NCBI GenBank assembly: GCA_034679345.1
Contig: JAXDAY010000019.1
Location: 124,001-188,000, forward strand
Length of the DNA: 64,000 nt
Source: JAXDAY01 sp034679345
GTDB taxonomy: Bacteria; Eisenbacteria; RBG-16-71-46; CAIMUX01; VGJL01
Direction of reading: 5' to 3'
The translations under genes and the position numbers were made by a program. The notes below the pieces were generated by a model. That model was not told the origin of the DNA. It worked only from the letters and a program-made list of their open reading frames with translations, and made no database searches. Below are positions 1 to 7,694 of this stretch, piece after piece. Positions within the stretch are counted from its first letter, which is position 1. Every line of letters starts with the position of its first letter.

Positions 1-2
1 AC

Positions 3-1061
3 GTCGCCCACATGATCGCCCAGCAAATCGAGGTAGAGCTGACCCCGCAGGAACGGGCCCACCTCTTCCACGCGAGGCAGCGGGTCGATCCGGAGGTCTA
101 CGAGGCATACCTCCGCGGGCGTTACTTCTGGCACAGGCGCACGGCGGAGAGCGTCCGTAGGGGACTCGCCTATTTCGAGCAGGCGGTCCAGCTCGATCCC
201 GACTATGCCCCCGCCTACGCCGGCATCGCCGATTCCTACATCGTCGACGGAGGTCGCTACCTCGATGTCGAGCCGAAGGTCGCCTATGACCGCGCAGGGG
301 CCGCTGCCCTGAGAGCGGTGCAGCTCGACGACAGCCTTGCCGAGGCGCACACCTCACTCGCTGCGGTTCTCACCGACTTCAACTGGGACTGGCGGGGGGC
401 CGACCGGGAGTATCGTCGCGCGATCGAGCTGAATCCCAACTACGCGACCGCCCATAGCTGGTACGCGGAGCAGCTCAGCCGCATGGGCCGGCACGACGAG
501 GCTGTTGCGGAGGCCCGCCGGGCCCTCGAGCTCGATCCCGTTTCCACATTCGGGAACATGCTCGTAGCCTGGATCCTCTACTTCGCCCGGCGCTATCTGG
601 AGGCGATCGCCCAGGCGAAGCGCACCTTGGAACTGGATCCGGACTATGCCACGGCCTTGCGAATCCTCGGGTGGGCTTGCGAAGAGACGGGGAGCCATGA
701 TGAGGCGATCCGGGCTCACGCGCGCGCGAGCGAGCTAACCGGGGGGCGTCCGAATTTCACTGCCCAGCTCGGTCGGGCCTATGCGCTTGCGGGCCAGCCC
801 GCGGAGGCGCGGGCGATCCTCAGCACGCTGATGGAGACCGCGAGGGAGAGCTATGTGTCGGCCCTGGACATCGCGATCATCCATGCCGCCCTTGGCGAGA
901 CCGAGATCGCCCTCGACTGGATGGATCGGGCGTATGAGGAACGGTCCGATCATTTGCCCTACATCCGCGTGAATCCGCGACTCGACGTCTTGCGAAATCT
1001 TCCCCGCTTCGTGGACCTGCTGAGGCGCATGGGGTTGGAGACCGATCCCACGTCCACCTAG
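3..1061 (+). CDS. TPR-repeat protein, C-terminal part (5' end outside window)
   Basis: The frame is already open at the first full codon of the window, so the start lies upstream. The first visible residues (VAHMIAQQIEVELTPQE) match the segment that, in bacterial regulators with an N-terminal kinase or winged-helix domain and a TolB-like linker, leads into a TPR array. After it come about seven TPR-like helical pairs, with repeated A-x-A-x-L-x-P and ALELDP signatures (for example AVQLDPDYAPAYAGIADSY, ALELDP, TLELDPDYATALRILGWA). The C-terminus (NPRLDVLRNLPRFVDLLRRMGL) is the usual end of this architecture. It probably mediates protein-protein contacts of a one-component regulator or kinase; which N-terminal domain it carries cannot be seen. 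The frame ends in TAG. Confidence 0.8.
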   Translation, partial: VAHMIAQQIEVELTPQERAHLFHARQRVDPEVYEAYLRGRYFWHRRTAESVRRGLAYFEQAVQLDPDYAPAYAGIADSYIVDGGRYLDVEPKVAYDRAGAAALRAVQLDDSLAEAHTSLAAVLTDFNWDWRGADREYRRAIELNPNYATAHSWYAEQLSRMGRHDEAVAEARRALELDPVSTFGNMLVAWILYFARRYLEAIAQAKRTLELDPDYATALRILGWACEETGSHDEAIRAHARASELTGGRPNFTAQLGRAYALAGQPAEARAILSTLMETARESYVSALDIAIIHAALGETEIALDWMDRAYEERSDHLPYIRVNPRLDVLRNLPRFVDLLRRMGLETDPTST

Positions 1062-1078
1062 ATATCCTGCGCACGTAA

Positions 1079-1228
1079 TCCGCAGATCGCGTCTGGCGGA
1101 AGATCTCCCTGGGGCGATTCCGTCGGTTGATCTCGTTCAGCGAGATCGCCGAACTTGATGTGGCCGACCGGACCCTGAAACGCAACAGGGAGGCCGGCGG
1201 ACGAGATCCATTCGCGGAGGGACCGTAA
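1079..1228 (+). pseudogene. Possible remnant of an ECF sigma factor C-terminal helix-turn-helix
   Basis: A 50-codon open stretch without a usable start reads ...SFSEIAELDVADRTLKRN... before TAA. This resembles the sigma-4 recognition helix-turn-helix of the ECF sigma subfamily that often accompanies TPR or kinase genes, in which the equivalent text is roughly 'S-x-E-E-I-A-E-L-L-x-V-S-x-R-T-V-K-R-D-W'. One residue of the helix appears missing, and the frame is closed upstream by TAA at 1076, just after the TPR gene. I read it as a decayed fragment. The match rests on about 20 residues and could be chance. Confidence 0.3.
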
Positions 1229-1306
1229 TCCAGCGATGGAGAGGGTGGATCCAGTGTCCAAGGCTCCCCTATGCTCCATCAGTGCTCTCAGGGAAGGAGG
1301 TCGTCC

Positions 1307-1819
1307 GTGCGAGGTCAAGCTGAGAGCGGAGCATGGGTCGACGGGATTGTGTTTCGTGACCAGCCCTGGGTCGTCTGGCGAGAAGGCACGCGGACGGCCT
1401 ATTGTGAGCGCTGCGGCGAACGAAGTGAGATTGTAATTGCTTCGCTTTACATGCGGTTGTCGCGAAGGCTGCTGGAGTTTTGGCGGCGGCATAGTGCGTG
1501 TGGAGAAGAGGGACGGCCTGTGGCAGTGCATCCTTACATCTACGGGGAAGTGCCCAATAAGCTGATGTTCCGGGCGGGCAATCGGATCGTCTATCTGATG
1601 GAGGCCGAACATGCAGATGGTGGGGTATATGTAGAAAGAAAGGTGGGGGTGCCTGCGGGGATCCTCTTCGAGGTGCGGGAACACGATGCCTCGGGCTGCA
1701 TTTTGTATGCCCCCGGTTTCGGCATGGAGCCGTATGGCGCCGGGCCGCTGCATCTGCTATGGCAAATCGATGTGGACGGCGGGCCCGACGAGATGGGGGA
1801 CTATCCGGATCAGGATTGA
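1307..1819 (+). CDS. Hypothetical protein with CxxC...HxxC motif
   Basis: Not a family I recognise. I chose the GTG at 1307 because a strong ribosome binding site (GGAAGGAGG, 1292-1300) lies six bases before it; an in-frame ATG at 1271 lies upstream of that site and has no such support. The 170-aa product has a CERCG motif and, about 30 residues later, HSACG, which together could bind one zinc ion. The second half is beta-rich and acidic at the end (GGPDEMGDYPDQD). Codon use is plainly less GC-biased in third positions than in the neighbours (many gaa, gta, tat, cat), which suggests recent acquisition. It stands alone between decayed sequences. Confidence 0.55.
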   Translation: MRGQAESGAWVDGIVFRDQPWVVWREGTRTAYCERCGERSEIVIASLYMRLSRRLLEFWRRHSACGEEGRPVAVHPYIYGEVPNKLMFRAGNRIVYLMEAEHADGGVYVERKVGVPAGILFEVREHDASGCILYAPGFGMEPYGAGPLHLLWQIDVDGGPDEMGDYPDQD

Positions 1820-2518
1820 GGAGACCGCCGCGAGTTCTCCGGAGTCGCGAATGGCAGCAGCCTGAACCAGAAGCTCGTTGCCGCGCCCCGAGCGCGGACT
1901 CGACGGAACCTTCGCGGTGGAGATCCGCCATTCGCGACGCATGATTCAAGCTTGCGATCCGCTTAGATTCGCCTCCATTCCATGCGTCCCAACAGCGGAC
2001 GGGTCTCGCCAGTCTTCTCTCCGTCGCGGATGCGGCGCCCTGGCGATCGTCTCCGCGAGACTCGCCGATTTCCATCGCTCGATCCGATCCATCCGGGCGG
2101 CCAACCAGGAGGGAACGGTCATCAAGCTCAGAACCGCGGCAGGAGTCGCAGTCACCGCCATCGCCGTGGCCTGCGCGCATGCGTCAGCGCAGACGTCGAG
2201 ACAGAACGACGCCGGGAGAGGGGGAGCGACCGACCTCTCCCCTCGCTCGTCTTGTGCCCCGCATTCGGAGCGATCGGCTCAGGTCGGTAGCCGGCGAGTC
2301 GCTCCGCGCGATGAGGTGGCCGTGGCTGAAGCAGTGGGATGATCGAGTCGAATGTGGGCTCTTGGCACCGCAATTGCTTCCGACTCGTCTGCGAGGCAGT
2401 GTGTCAGATCTCGTCAACCCTCCTGAGCGAGCGATGTGCAATCGTGAGTACGGGTAGCATTTATGCATCTTTTGTGTAGACAAAGCGTACAATTGTTCGT
2501 TATCTTCCAGCATTTCGG
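1820..2518. other. Non-coding, apparently degraded stretch
   Basis: No frame here looks like a complete gene. It contains the signal-peptide remnant described separately (2107-2342) and, from about 2440 to 2515, a notably AT-richer patch just before the tandem repeat. I could not find a convincing -35/-10 pair in that patch. Confidence 0.5.
2107..2342 (+). pseudogene. Orphan secretion signal peptide with no start codon
   Basis: A textbook ribosome binding site (AGGAGGG, 2107-2113) is followed at start-codon distance by GTC (2118) rather than ATG or GTG. The frame reads V-I-K-L-R-T-A-A-G-V-A-V-T-A-I-A-V-A-C-A-H-A-S-A-Q, a near-perfect Sec signal peptide with an A-S-A cleavage site. The frame then runs to TGA at 2340 with low-complexity, non-protein-like text. 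The simplest reading is the 5' end of a secreted-protein gene whose start codon and body have decayed. Use of the ATC at 2121 as a rare start is a less likely alternative. Confidence 0.35.
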
Positions 2519-2746
2519 GTGGGCGACGAGCGCTCGGAAGTGGAAGCAGCGCACCGGCAAGTGTTCGCCGCGAGGGTGGGCGACGAGCACTCGGAAGTGG
2601 AAGCAGCGCACCGGCAAATGTTCGCCGCGAGGGTGGACAACGAGCGCCCGGGAGTGGAAGCAGCGCACCGGCAAGTGTTCGCCGCGACGGTGGGCGACGA
2701 GCGCCCGGGGGTGGAAGCAGCGCACCGGCAAGCGTTCGCCGCGGCT
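2519..2746. repeat. Tandem repeat, four copies of a 57-bp unit
   Basis: Four head-to-tail units begin at 2519, 2576, 2633 and 2690. Each is exactly 57 bp. A 21-bp core (GTGGAAGCAGCGCACCGGCA plus one A) and the run TTCGCCGCG are identical in all four, while differences cluster in about nine positions. Because 57 is a multiple of three, several frames stay open on both strands; on the plus strand one frame gives a 19-aa repeat starting GWATSARKWK. At two of the three junctions TCGCC and GGCGA can pair as a small hairpin. The array lies 145 bp beyond the last gene of the leftward operon. No evidence of translation beyond open frames. Confidence 0.85.
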
Positions 2747-2891
2747 CGCACCACGGGCGCTAAGGAAGCAGGGCGTCGCAGAACAGACGCCTCCCCTTGA
2801 CCCTTGCCGGCTCGCCGGCCCGATCAGCGCAGCTCCACACCTCGGACGGGTCGCCCGGCGAGCGAGATCTCTGCAGGACCCGGCGCCTCCG

Positions 2892-5843
2892 TCATTCCTC
2901 CAGGTCGAGCAGCCCGATCAATGTGTCGCTCGTCTCGGTGAACTGCGTCTGGCGAATCTTGTTCTCCTTTGTGATCTGGGTTTGCCGGAATCGGAATGTC
3001 CGCAGAGCCGGATTCTGGATCGCAAGGCGGAACGAAATCGGATCGACCTTTTCCCCGGGGATCGTCAATCGCTCGCGCCGCTCGTAGCTCGATGCGGCGT
3101 CGATGTACTCGATCTCCACGAAGACCTGCCGCGTCGCGGCCGGATCCCACAGCGGCATGAAGTCGATCTCGATCGCGATGGGGAACGGATCGTCCACCGT
3201 CAAGGCGCTGGCACGCGAGAGGACGGGCTCCGTCACCCGCGTCTGCCCGTCCTTCAGGTGGTGCGTGAAGCGGTGGAGGAACCCGGTTGCGTTGGGCCGG
3301 TCCACACGGAATTGCCAGTGCTGCGGCGGTGAGCCGGGAGTGACGCGCAGCACCGTTTCCTGTTCCTCGGTCCCGCCTTCCGGGCGCAGATGCACGTCGG
3401 TCGAGTCGATCAGGCCGGCGTCGATGCGGCCGGGAATGACTTCGACGTCGATGAAGCTCAGGTGTTCGAAGGGATTCAAGACCAGCGTCCGGTCTTCGGT
3501 TCTCCTCTCCGGCAGCTCATAGCTGAAGCGATCCGCCTTCCATCCCGAATCGGGGCTGAAGTGGAACTGAATCGCATGCCGGTAGGAGGCGTCGAGGCTC
3601 TTGGCCAAGGTCGTCTCGAATGCCTGGGGGCCCGGACTGGCTGCTTCGAAGACGAAATCGGCGTGCTTCGCGGTCGCCGGGTCGGCCGGGTTGCCGTAGT
3701 CGATGGAAACCTGGGCCGAAGCGAGGCCGATCCTGGCGAAGTCGAATGGCGTCTCCGCCTCGATTCGCAGAACACGGAAGAACGGATCGTCGAGATCCAC
3801 CTCGACGAAGTGCCTTTCGCCATCCGCCAGATCTGCGGCCAGCATCCCGAAGAATCCTTGCGGGGCATAGCTCCGCTGCGTTGCCTCGGAGCGGTCGTAG
3901 ACCACCTTCACGGTCTTGCGCTCCTCCTGGCGGATCGCCCGCAGCTTGAATGAGACCAAGGCCGCTGGCTCCTCCTTCTTGGCCGGTGGCGGCGGGGGCG
4001 GTGGCGGAGGAGGAGGTGGTGGCGGTGGAGGTGGCGGGGGCACCGAGCCTTTGCCTCGAGTCAGGCGCCCCTGGATAAAGACCCGCGGCGCATCGCCGGC
4101 GACCTTGCCTACGATTTTCGCGACGCGATCGACCGATCCGGGGTCGAGTAACGGGCCGGCCGGCGGGACGGCGACGCGATTCTCCCGCTCCGCGACCTCC
4201 TGGCCATGCTGGCCGCCCCCGGTGACTCGAGCGAGGTTTCCGATGATCCCGGTCGCGACCTGGCGGCGGCGTCCGGACAGATCGATGTTGTAGCGGCGCT
4301 TCTCGTCGTTGCGGTGTCCCTCGAAGGAGGCATGAGCGTCGACGACGACCTCCTTCGGGTCGATCAGGCGCTTCTGGATCCAGTCGCGCAGCGCATCCGC
4401 GCCGTGAAGCCCTGGTGTGACCTGCGGACTCGGGGGAGCCGTGGAACCCGAGAAGCGCGTGTCGGCGGGCGAGGGGGAGTTCGAGAGGTAGCTCTGGTAC
4501 TTGGCGCTCGGCGGATCGGCGCTGAACCCAGGCTTCGTCGGCTTGTCGTAGTCGAAGAAGAGCTCGAAAGTCTCCTGCTTCGTCGCGCCTGCCGGGTGCT
4601 CGACCTCGATCACGACCTCCCCATTCTCCGGGACCTCGACGCGAACCTGCCGCATCGGATCCAGAGCGGCGACCTTGCCGTCGACCTTCACGGTCGGCGG
4701 CGTGGTCCCGCCGGTCACCGTGAGTGTTTCGGTCGTCCCGGCGGGACTCGGGACATGGATGATCGCATAGCCGGCGGGAGGAGGAGCAGGCTCGGTCCGA
4801 TCGACGGTGAATACGGCGAGGGGGCGGGCGCCGGGAACGGCCGGGGTCGACGGGGGAGTCGTCGTGCCGGGGGTCGATCCGGGCGCGGGCGCCGGGGGTG
4901 CGGGCTGCCCGGGGCGCGCCGGCTGCCCCGGCGCTGCGGGCGTGGTGGCGCCGGGCGTCGGCGTCGGATGCATCGCGCGCTCGCGCTCGAGCACTTTGTC
5001 GAGGCTTTCGGCTTGCGGCATCCCTCCCGCGATCTGCCCAGGGGTCAGGGTCGGCTCGAACCATTTCGCGAGCAAGTTGTCCTTGAAGAAGTCGAGAGCC
5101 CACTGCTCCTTCTGCTTCTGGTCCGCATCGCCTGTGAAGTCGAGGACCTTGATCTTGATCGATCCGTCCTGAACGAGCTTCTCGAATGCCGCGTCGATGC
5201 CGCCGCGCACGAAGTAGACCTGCGCCTCGAGACTCGCGGAGAACTGGTTGTAGACTCTCTCCAGATCCGCGGTGATCTCGACATGCAGGGCCGGGCGCAT
5301 GCCGGTGTACTTGAGGTCGTAGATCACGCCCACCGGCTCGGTTCCCCGCTGAAGGGCCTTCTCGATGATGATCGTTCCCTCCTGGCTCAGGGTCAGGCTG
5401 AATGCGGCCAGGTTGTCGCCCGCCAGGGATGGGACGGCAGCCCCGAGCACCTTCTCCACCGCGCGAAACGCGCCCGGGGGAGCGCTCGATGCGGTGCCGC
5501 CGGCTCCTTGGAGATCCAGCGCGACGACCTGAACCGATCCCTCGTCGAACGGGACGGCTGCGAGGCGCGGCCGGCGCGAGAACCCCCGGAGCTTCGAGAG
5601 CACGCGCCGCTCCAGCTCGGGCGAGAGCTTGAGCGCCGTCTCGAACATCAGGAAGCCGCCTCCCTTCGCGCCACCGGCGACCGCAGCCGGTTTGTACTTG
5701 ATGAAGGTGAGCGCGGCGCGGTCGTCCTTCCGTCGGTTGACCGCGACGGGGCCGGGCAAGTACCAGAACTGATCAGGATCTGCGTGGTCCGGATAGACCG
5801 TGATTCCCTCGACCGTGACGGTCCGATTACCGAGCAAGAGCAT
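2892..5843 (-). CDS. Large paralogue A: shared N-module, PEGA-like, OmpA-like and beta-rich C-terminal domains
   Basis: This 983-aa protein is the last gene of the nine-gene operon. The ATG at 5843 is chosen because the N-terminus (MLLLGNRTVTVEG) then matches paralogue B and a GAGGGAG site precedes it; it overlaps the upstream gene by 17 bp. Layout: shared N-module (1-290, with GGGFLMF, FSLTLSQEG and YDLKYTGMRPALHVEITA); a Pro/Ala/Gly-rich linker; a small PEGA-like beta domain (about 370-440); an OmpA-like peptidoglycan-binding domain (about 478-545, VVVDAHASFEGH...N-x-x-LSGRRRQVA); 19 consecutive prolines (602-620); and a C-terminal beta-rich half nearly collinear with B. It has no signal peptide. 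It is probably a structural, peptidoglycan-touching component; that function is inference. Confidence 0.85.
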   Translation of the reverse strand: MLLLGNRTVTVEGITVYPDHADPDQFWYLPGPVAVNRRKDDRAALTFIKYKPAAVAGGAKGGGFLMFETALKLSPELERRVLSKLRGFSRRPRLAAVPFDEGSVQVVALDLQGAGGTASSAPPGAFRAVEKVLGAAVPSLAGDNLAAFSLTLSQEGTIIIEKALQRGTEPVGVIYDLKYTGMRPALHVEITADLERVYNQFSASLEAQVYFVRGGIDAAFEKLVQDGSIKIKVLDFTGDADQKQKEQWALDFFKDNLLAKWFEPTLTPGQIAGGMPQAESLDKVLERERAMHPTPTPGATTPAAPGQPARPGQPAPPAPAPGSTPGTTTPPSTPAVPGARPLAVFTVDRTEPAPPPAGYAIIHVPSPAGTTETLTVTGGTTPPTVKVDGKVAALDPMRQVRVEVPENGEVVIEVEHPAGATKQETFELFFDYDKPTKPGFSADPPSAKYQSYLSNSPSPADTRFSGSTAPPSPQVTPGLHGADALRDWIQKRLIDPKEVVVDAHASFEGHRNDEKRRYNIDLSGRRRQVATGIIGNLARVTGGGQHGQEVAERENRVAVPPAGPLLDPGSVDRVAKIVGKVAGDAPRVFIQGRLTRGKGSVPPPPPPPPPPPPPPPPPPPAKKEEPAALVSFKLRAIRQEERKTVKVVYDRSEATQRSYAPQGFFGMLAADLADGERHFVEVDLDDPFFRVLRIEAETPFDFARIGLASAQVSIDYGNPADPATAKHADFVFEAASPGPQAFETTLAKSLDASYRHAIQFHFSPDSGWKADRFSYELPERRTEDRTLVLNPFEHLSFIDVEVIPGRIDAGLIDSTDVHLRPEGGTEEQETVLRVTPGSPPQHWQFRVDRPNATGFLHRFTHHLKDGQTRVTEPVLSRASALTVDDPFPIAIEIDFMPLWDPAATRQVFVEIEYIDAASSYERRERLTIPGEKVDPISFRLAIQNPALRTFRFRQTQITKENKIRQTQFTETSDTLIGLLDLEE
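3984..4040 (-). repeat. Run of 19 consecutive proline codons in paralogue A
   Basis: On the minus strand the codons between GTG (Val, 4041-4043) and GCC (Ala, 3981-3983) are all CCN: 19 prolines in a row, at residues 602-620. The third bases are mixed (CCG, CCA, CCC, CCT), so this is not a pure homopolymer, but the plus strand is a dense G-rich tract. It separates the OmpA-like part from the C-terminal beta-rich half, as a stiff spacer would. Such a run normally needs EF-P for translation. Confidence 0.95.
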
Positions 5844-6816
5844 CGCACACTCCCTCTTTGTATGAGTCAGCGGCCGTATCGATCGCAGGTGGGCGCACGC
5901 CGATTCGGAGCGAGATCCCGCCGAGATCGGCGCAGAACGCCACGATTCCATGGCAGGTCCGCGGTCCGCGCGCGCCTGCGAGCGGGCGCGTGACCGCGTC
6001 GTAGGCCGAGAAGCCCCATCCGCGGCGCCTGGCGGTCTCCAGCAATCGCGCGCGGATCGCGCCGTCCGGCCCGATGAAGGACCGAGCGATCCCGAAGACG
6101 CTCAGCCCAGGGACTCCCGGCCGAATGCTGAATCCCACCTTGCTCCAGGGCAGAGTCGCGGGATTGCCGCGCCCGGTGATCTCGGCGACGAGGTCGACCA
6201 GCTCAGCGGCGCGATCGGCGATGCCGGCTTCTGCCGCGAGGGGCTCGATCTCCCAGGTATCCATCCGGCCGGCGCGGAAGTAGAGCTCCGCGCGCCCGTC
6301 CCGAAGTCCGACTCCGATCATCCGCAAGATGGACCGACCCAGGAGGCCCCCGCAGGGCCTCCCGAGGATCTCGCGCGCCAGGGCGCGGCCGTCGAGACCG
6401 CGCGGGACTTCCGCGTAGATCTTGTGCGCGTCGGCGTCATCCGCGTGTCGTCCCCCGGCCCAGGCGCCGTAGGCGAGAGGCCGGGCAGCCTGGATCCTCG
6501 TCAATCGATCGAGCCACTCGGCGGCCCGATCCGACTTCCGATCGAAGGCGAAGGCAATCCCCAGACGGCGCGACTCGGCGATCTCGGGGGCCGCAACCTC
6601 TCCCGCCCACCGGATCGAAGCGTCGTTCGCGGCGAAGGTCAACTCGAGCGGGAAACCGTCCGCCGTGAGAGAGCTATACGACCAGGCGACCTCCGGCCAG
6701 GCGCTTTCCTCGTGGGCGCGCAGGATCCGCTCGATCGCAGCGGCCGCGCGTCCCGCCGCGATCGGCGACGACTCCCCGCACGCGCGGAGCGCCGCTTCTA
6801 CCTGCAGTCGCGCCAT
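5827..6816 (-). CDS. Hypothetical protein between the caspase-like protease and paralogue A
   Basis: I do not recognise the family. The 329-aa frame starts at the ATG at 6816, inside the last codons of the caspase-like gene (overlap 6798-6816), and stops at 5827, inside the start of paralogue A. Both overlaps imply translational coupling and a stoichiometric link with its neighbours. The sequence is soluble-looking, alpha/beta, with no signal peptide or membrane segment. Notable stretches are GFPLELTFAAND, PLAYGAWAGGRH...HKIYAEVPRG, FYRAG-like LYFRAGRMDTWEIEPL and KVGFSIRPGVPGLSVFGIAR. The alternating strands loosely recall a repeated alpha-beta barrel, but no catalytic motif is identifiable. 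It may be a partner or substrate of the protease. Confidence 0.75.
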   Translation of the reverse strand: MARLQVEAALRACGESSPIAAGRAAAAIERILRAHEESAWPEVAWSYSSLTADGFPLELTFAANDASIRWAGEVAAPEIAESRRLGIAFAFDRKSDRAAEWLDRLTRIQAARPLAYGAWAGGRHADDADAHKIYAEVPRGLDGRALAREILGRPCGGLLGRSILRMIGVGLRDGRAELYFRAGRMDTWEIEPLAAEAGIADRAAELVDLVAEITGRGNPATLPWSKVGFSIRPGVPGLSVFGIARSFIGPDGAIRARLLETARRRGWGFSAYDAVTRPLAGARGPRTCHGIVAFCADLGGISLRIGVRPPAIDTAADSYKEGVCDALAR

Positions 6817-7676
6817 CCGAGCAGGAAGTCCTCTTCCATCCGATTCGCTTGGCCGCGAAGCTGGACGGTCTGCGAGTTGCCCGAGAGCTTGTTGGTCCGC
6901 TCGAGCAGCTTCTGGTGCATGGCGTGATGATCGATGGTGAAGTTGCTCGCATTGACCGTGTCCAGGATCGCCTGCGTGAAGTAGCCGTGGCCGGCTTTCT
7001 CTCCGGCGGTCTGGTCCCACCGGCAAGCGGCGAGAAGGGTCGACTTGGCGAGCGTGGTGAACTGCTTGTTCGGGTCCTCGTCCGCGAGCACTCCCTTGCC
7101 GGTCGACGTCGCGCGGACATTGCTCACATTGCCGCGATAGGCCTGATCCACGGGAGCGGTCACTCCGAAGGGCATCAGGTTCTTCATCGCCTGCACGATC
7201 CGCTGGACCATCTCATTCGCGAAACGGATGCCCCGCACCGCCCCCGCCGACTCGCTCTCCTCGTGCATCCCGCCCGAGTGGCAGCTGTCGAGGATCACGG
7301 TGAAGTTCACCACCGACTGCTGGAGTTGCTCCGCGGCCATGAAGAGGTCCCAGTCCGTGATGAAGCGCCCTGAGTACGGGATGATGGTCTGGTAGTAGGT
7401 GTCGGCCGCGACCGGATGGAGTCCGCCGTGCCCCGCGAAGTAGAAGCAGGCCACATCCCCCGGCTCCGCGATCTGCAGGATGTAGTTGATGCAGCGGCGG
7501 ATGTTCTCGGACGTGGCCTTCTTGTCGGTGTAGAGCCAGACTTGATTGGGATCGAAGAGAAACGCGTCGATCAACAGGTGGTACACCGATTGGGCGTCGT
7601 TGACGCAGCCGCCCAGGTTGTTGAACCCCTGCACGGAGTAGTCGTTGACGCCGACGACGACAGCTCGTTTTACCAT
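6798..7676 (-). CDS. Caspase-like (metacaspase-type, C14) cysteine protease
   Basis: The 292-aa protein is essentially a bare caspase fold. It starts with the typical VVVGVNDY strand and has FYFAGHGG with the catalytic His at residue 83 and VILDSCHSGG with the catalytic Cys at 132. An acidic/Gly segment (HEESESAGAVRG) just after the Cys could be a processing loop, and STLLAACRWDQTAGE...GYFTQAILD is the usual end of the p10-like part. There is no signal peptide, death-fold or TPR domain, so recruitment must come from partners. Start ATG at 7676 has GGAGG eight bases before it. It lies 18 bp after paralogue B and overlaps the next gene by 19 bp. Basic-residue specificity is expected from the family, not shown here. 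Confidence 0.93.
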   Translation of the reverse strand: MVKRAVVVGVNDYSVQGFNNLGGCVNDAQSVYHLLIDAFLFDPNQVWLYTDKKATSENIRRCINYILQIAEPGDVACFYFAGHGGLHPVAADTYYQTIIPYSGRFITDWDLFMAAEQLQQSVVNFTVILDSCHSGGMHEESESAGAVRGIRFANEMVQRIVQAMKNLMPFGVTAPVDQAYRGNVSNVRATSTGKGVLADEDPNKQFTTLAKSTLLAACRWDQTAGEKAGHGYFTQAILDTVNASNFTIDHHAMHQKLLERTNKLSGNSQTVQLRGQANRMEEDFLLGWRDCR

Positions 7677-7694
7677 TCAGCAACCTCCGGGTCG

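Noticed and set aside
2519..2746. CRISPR array
   Set aside because: Units are nearly identical over their whole 57 bp; there are no unique spacers of normal length and no cas genes.
2463..3332. Plus-strand frame running through the 57-bp repeats and into the antisense of paralogue A
   Set aside because: Most of it is antisense to a well-supported gene, and the part with repeats has no ribosome binding site. The open frame follows from the repeat length being a multiple of three.
5827..6816. Gasdermin-like partner of the caspase
   Set aside because: Bacterial gasdermins are often next to caspases, but this protein lacks the amphipathic N-terminal pattern and short inhibitory tail expected; I see no supporting motif.
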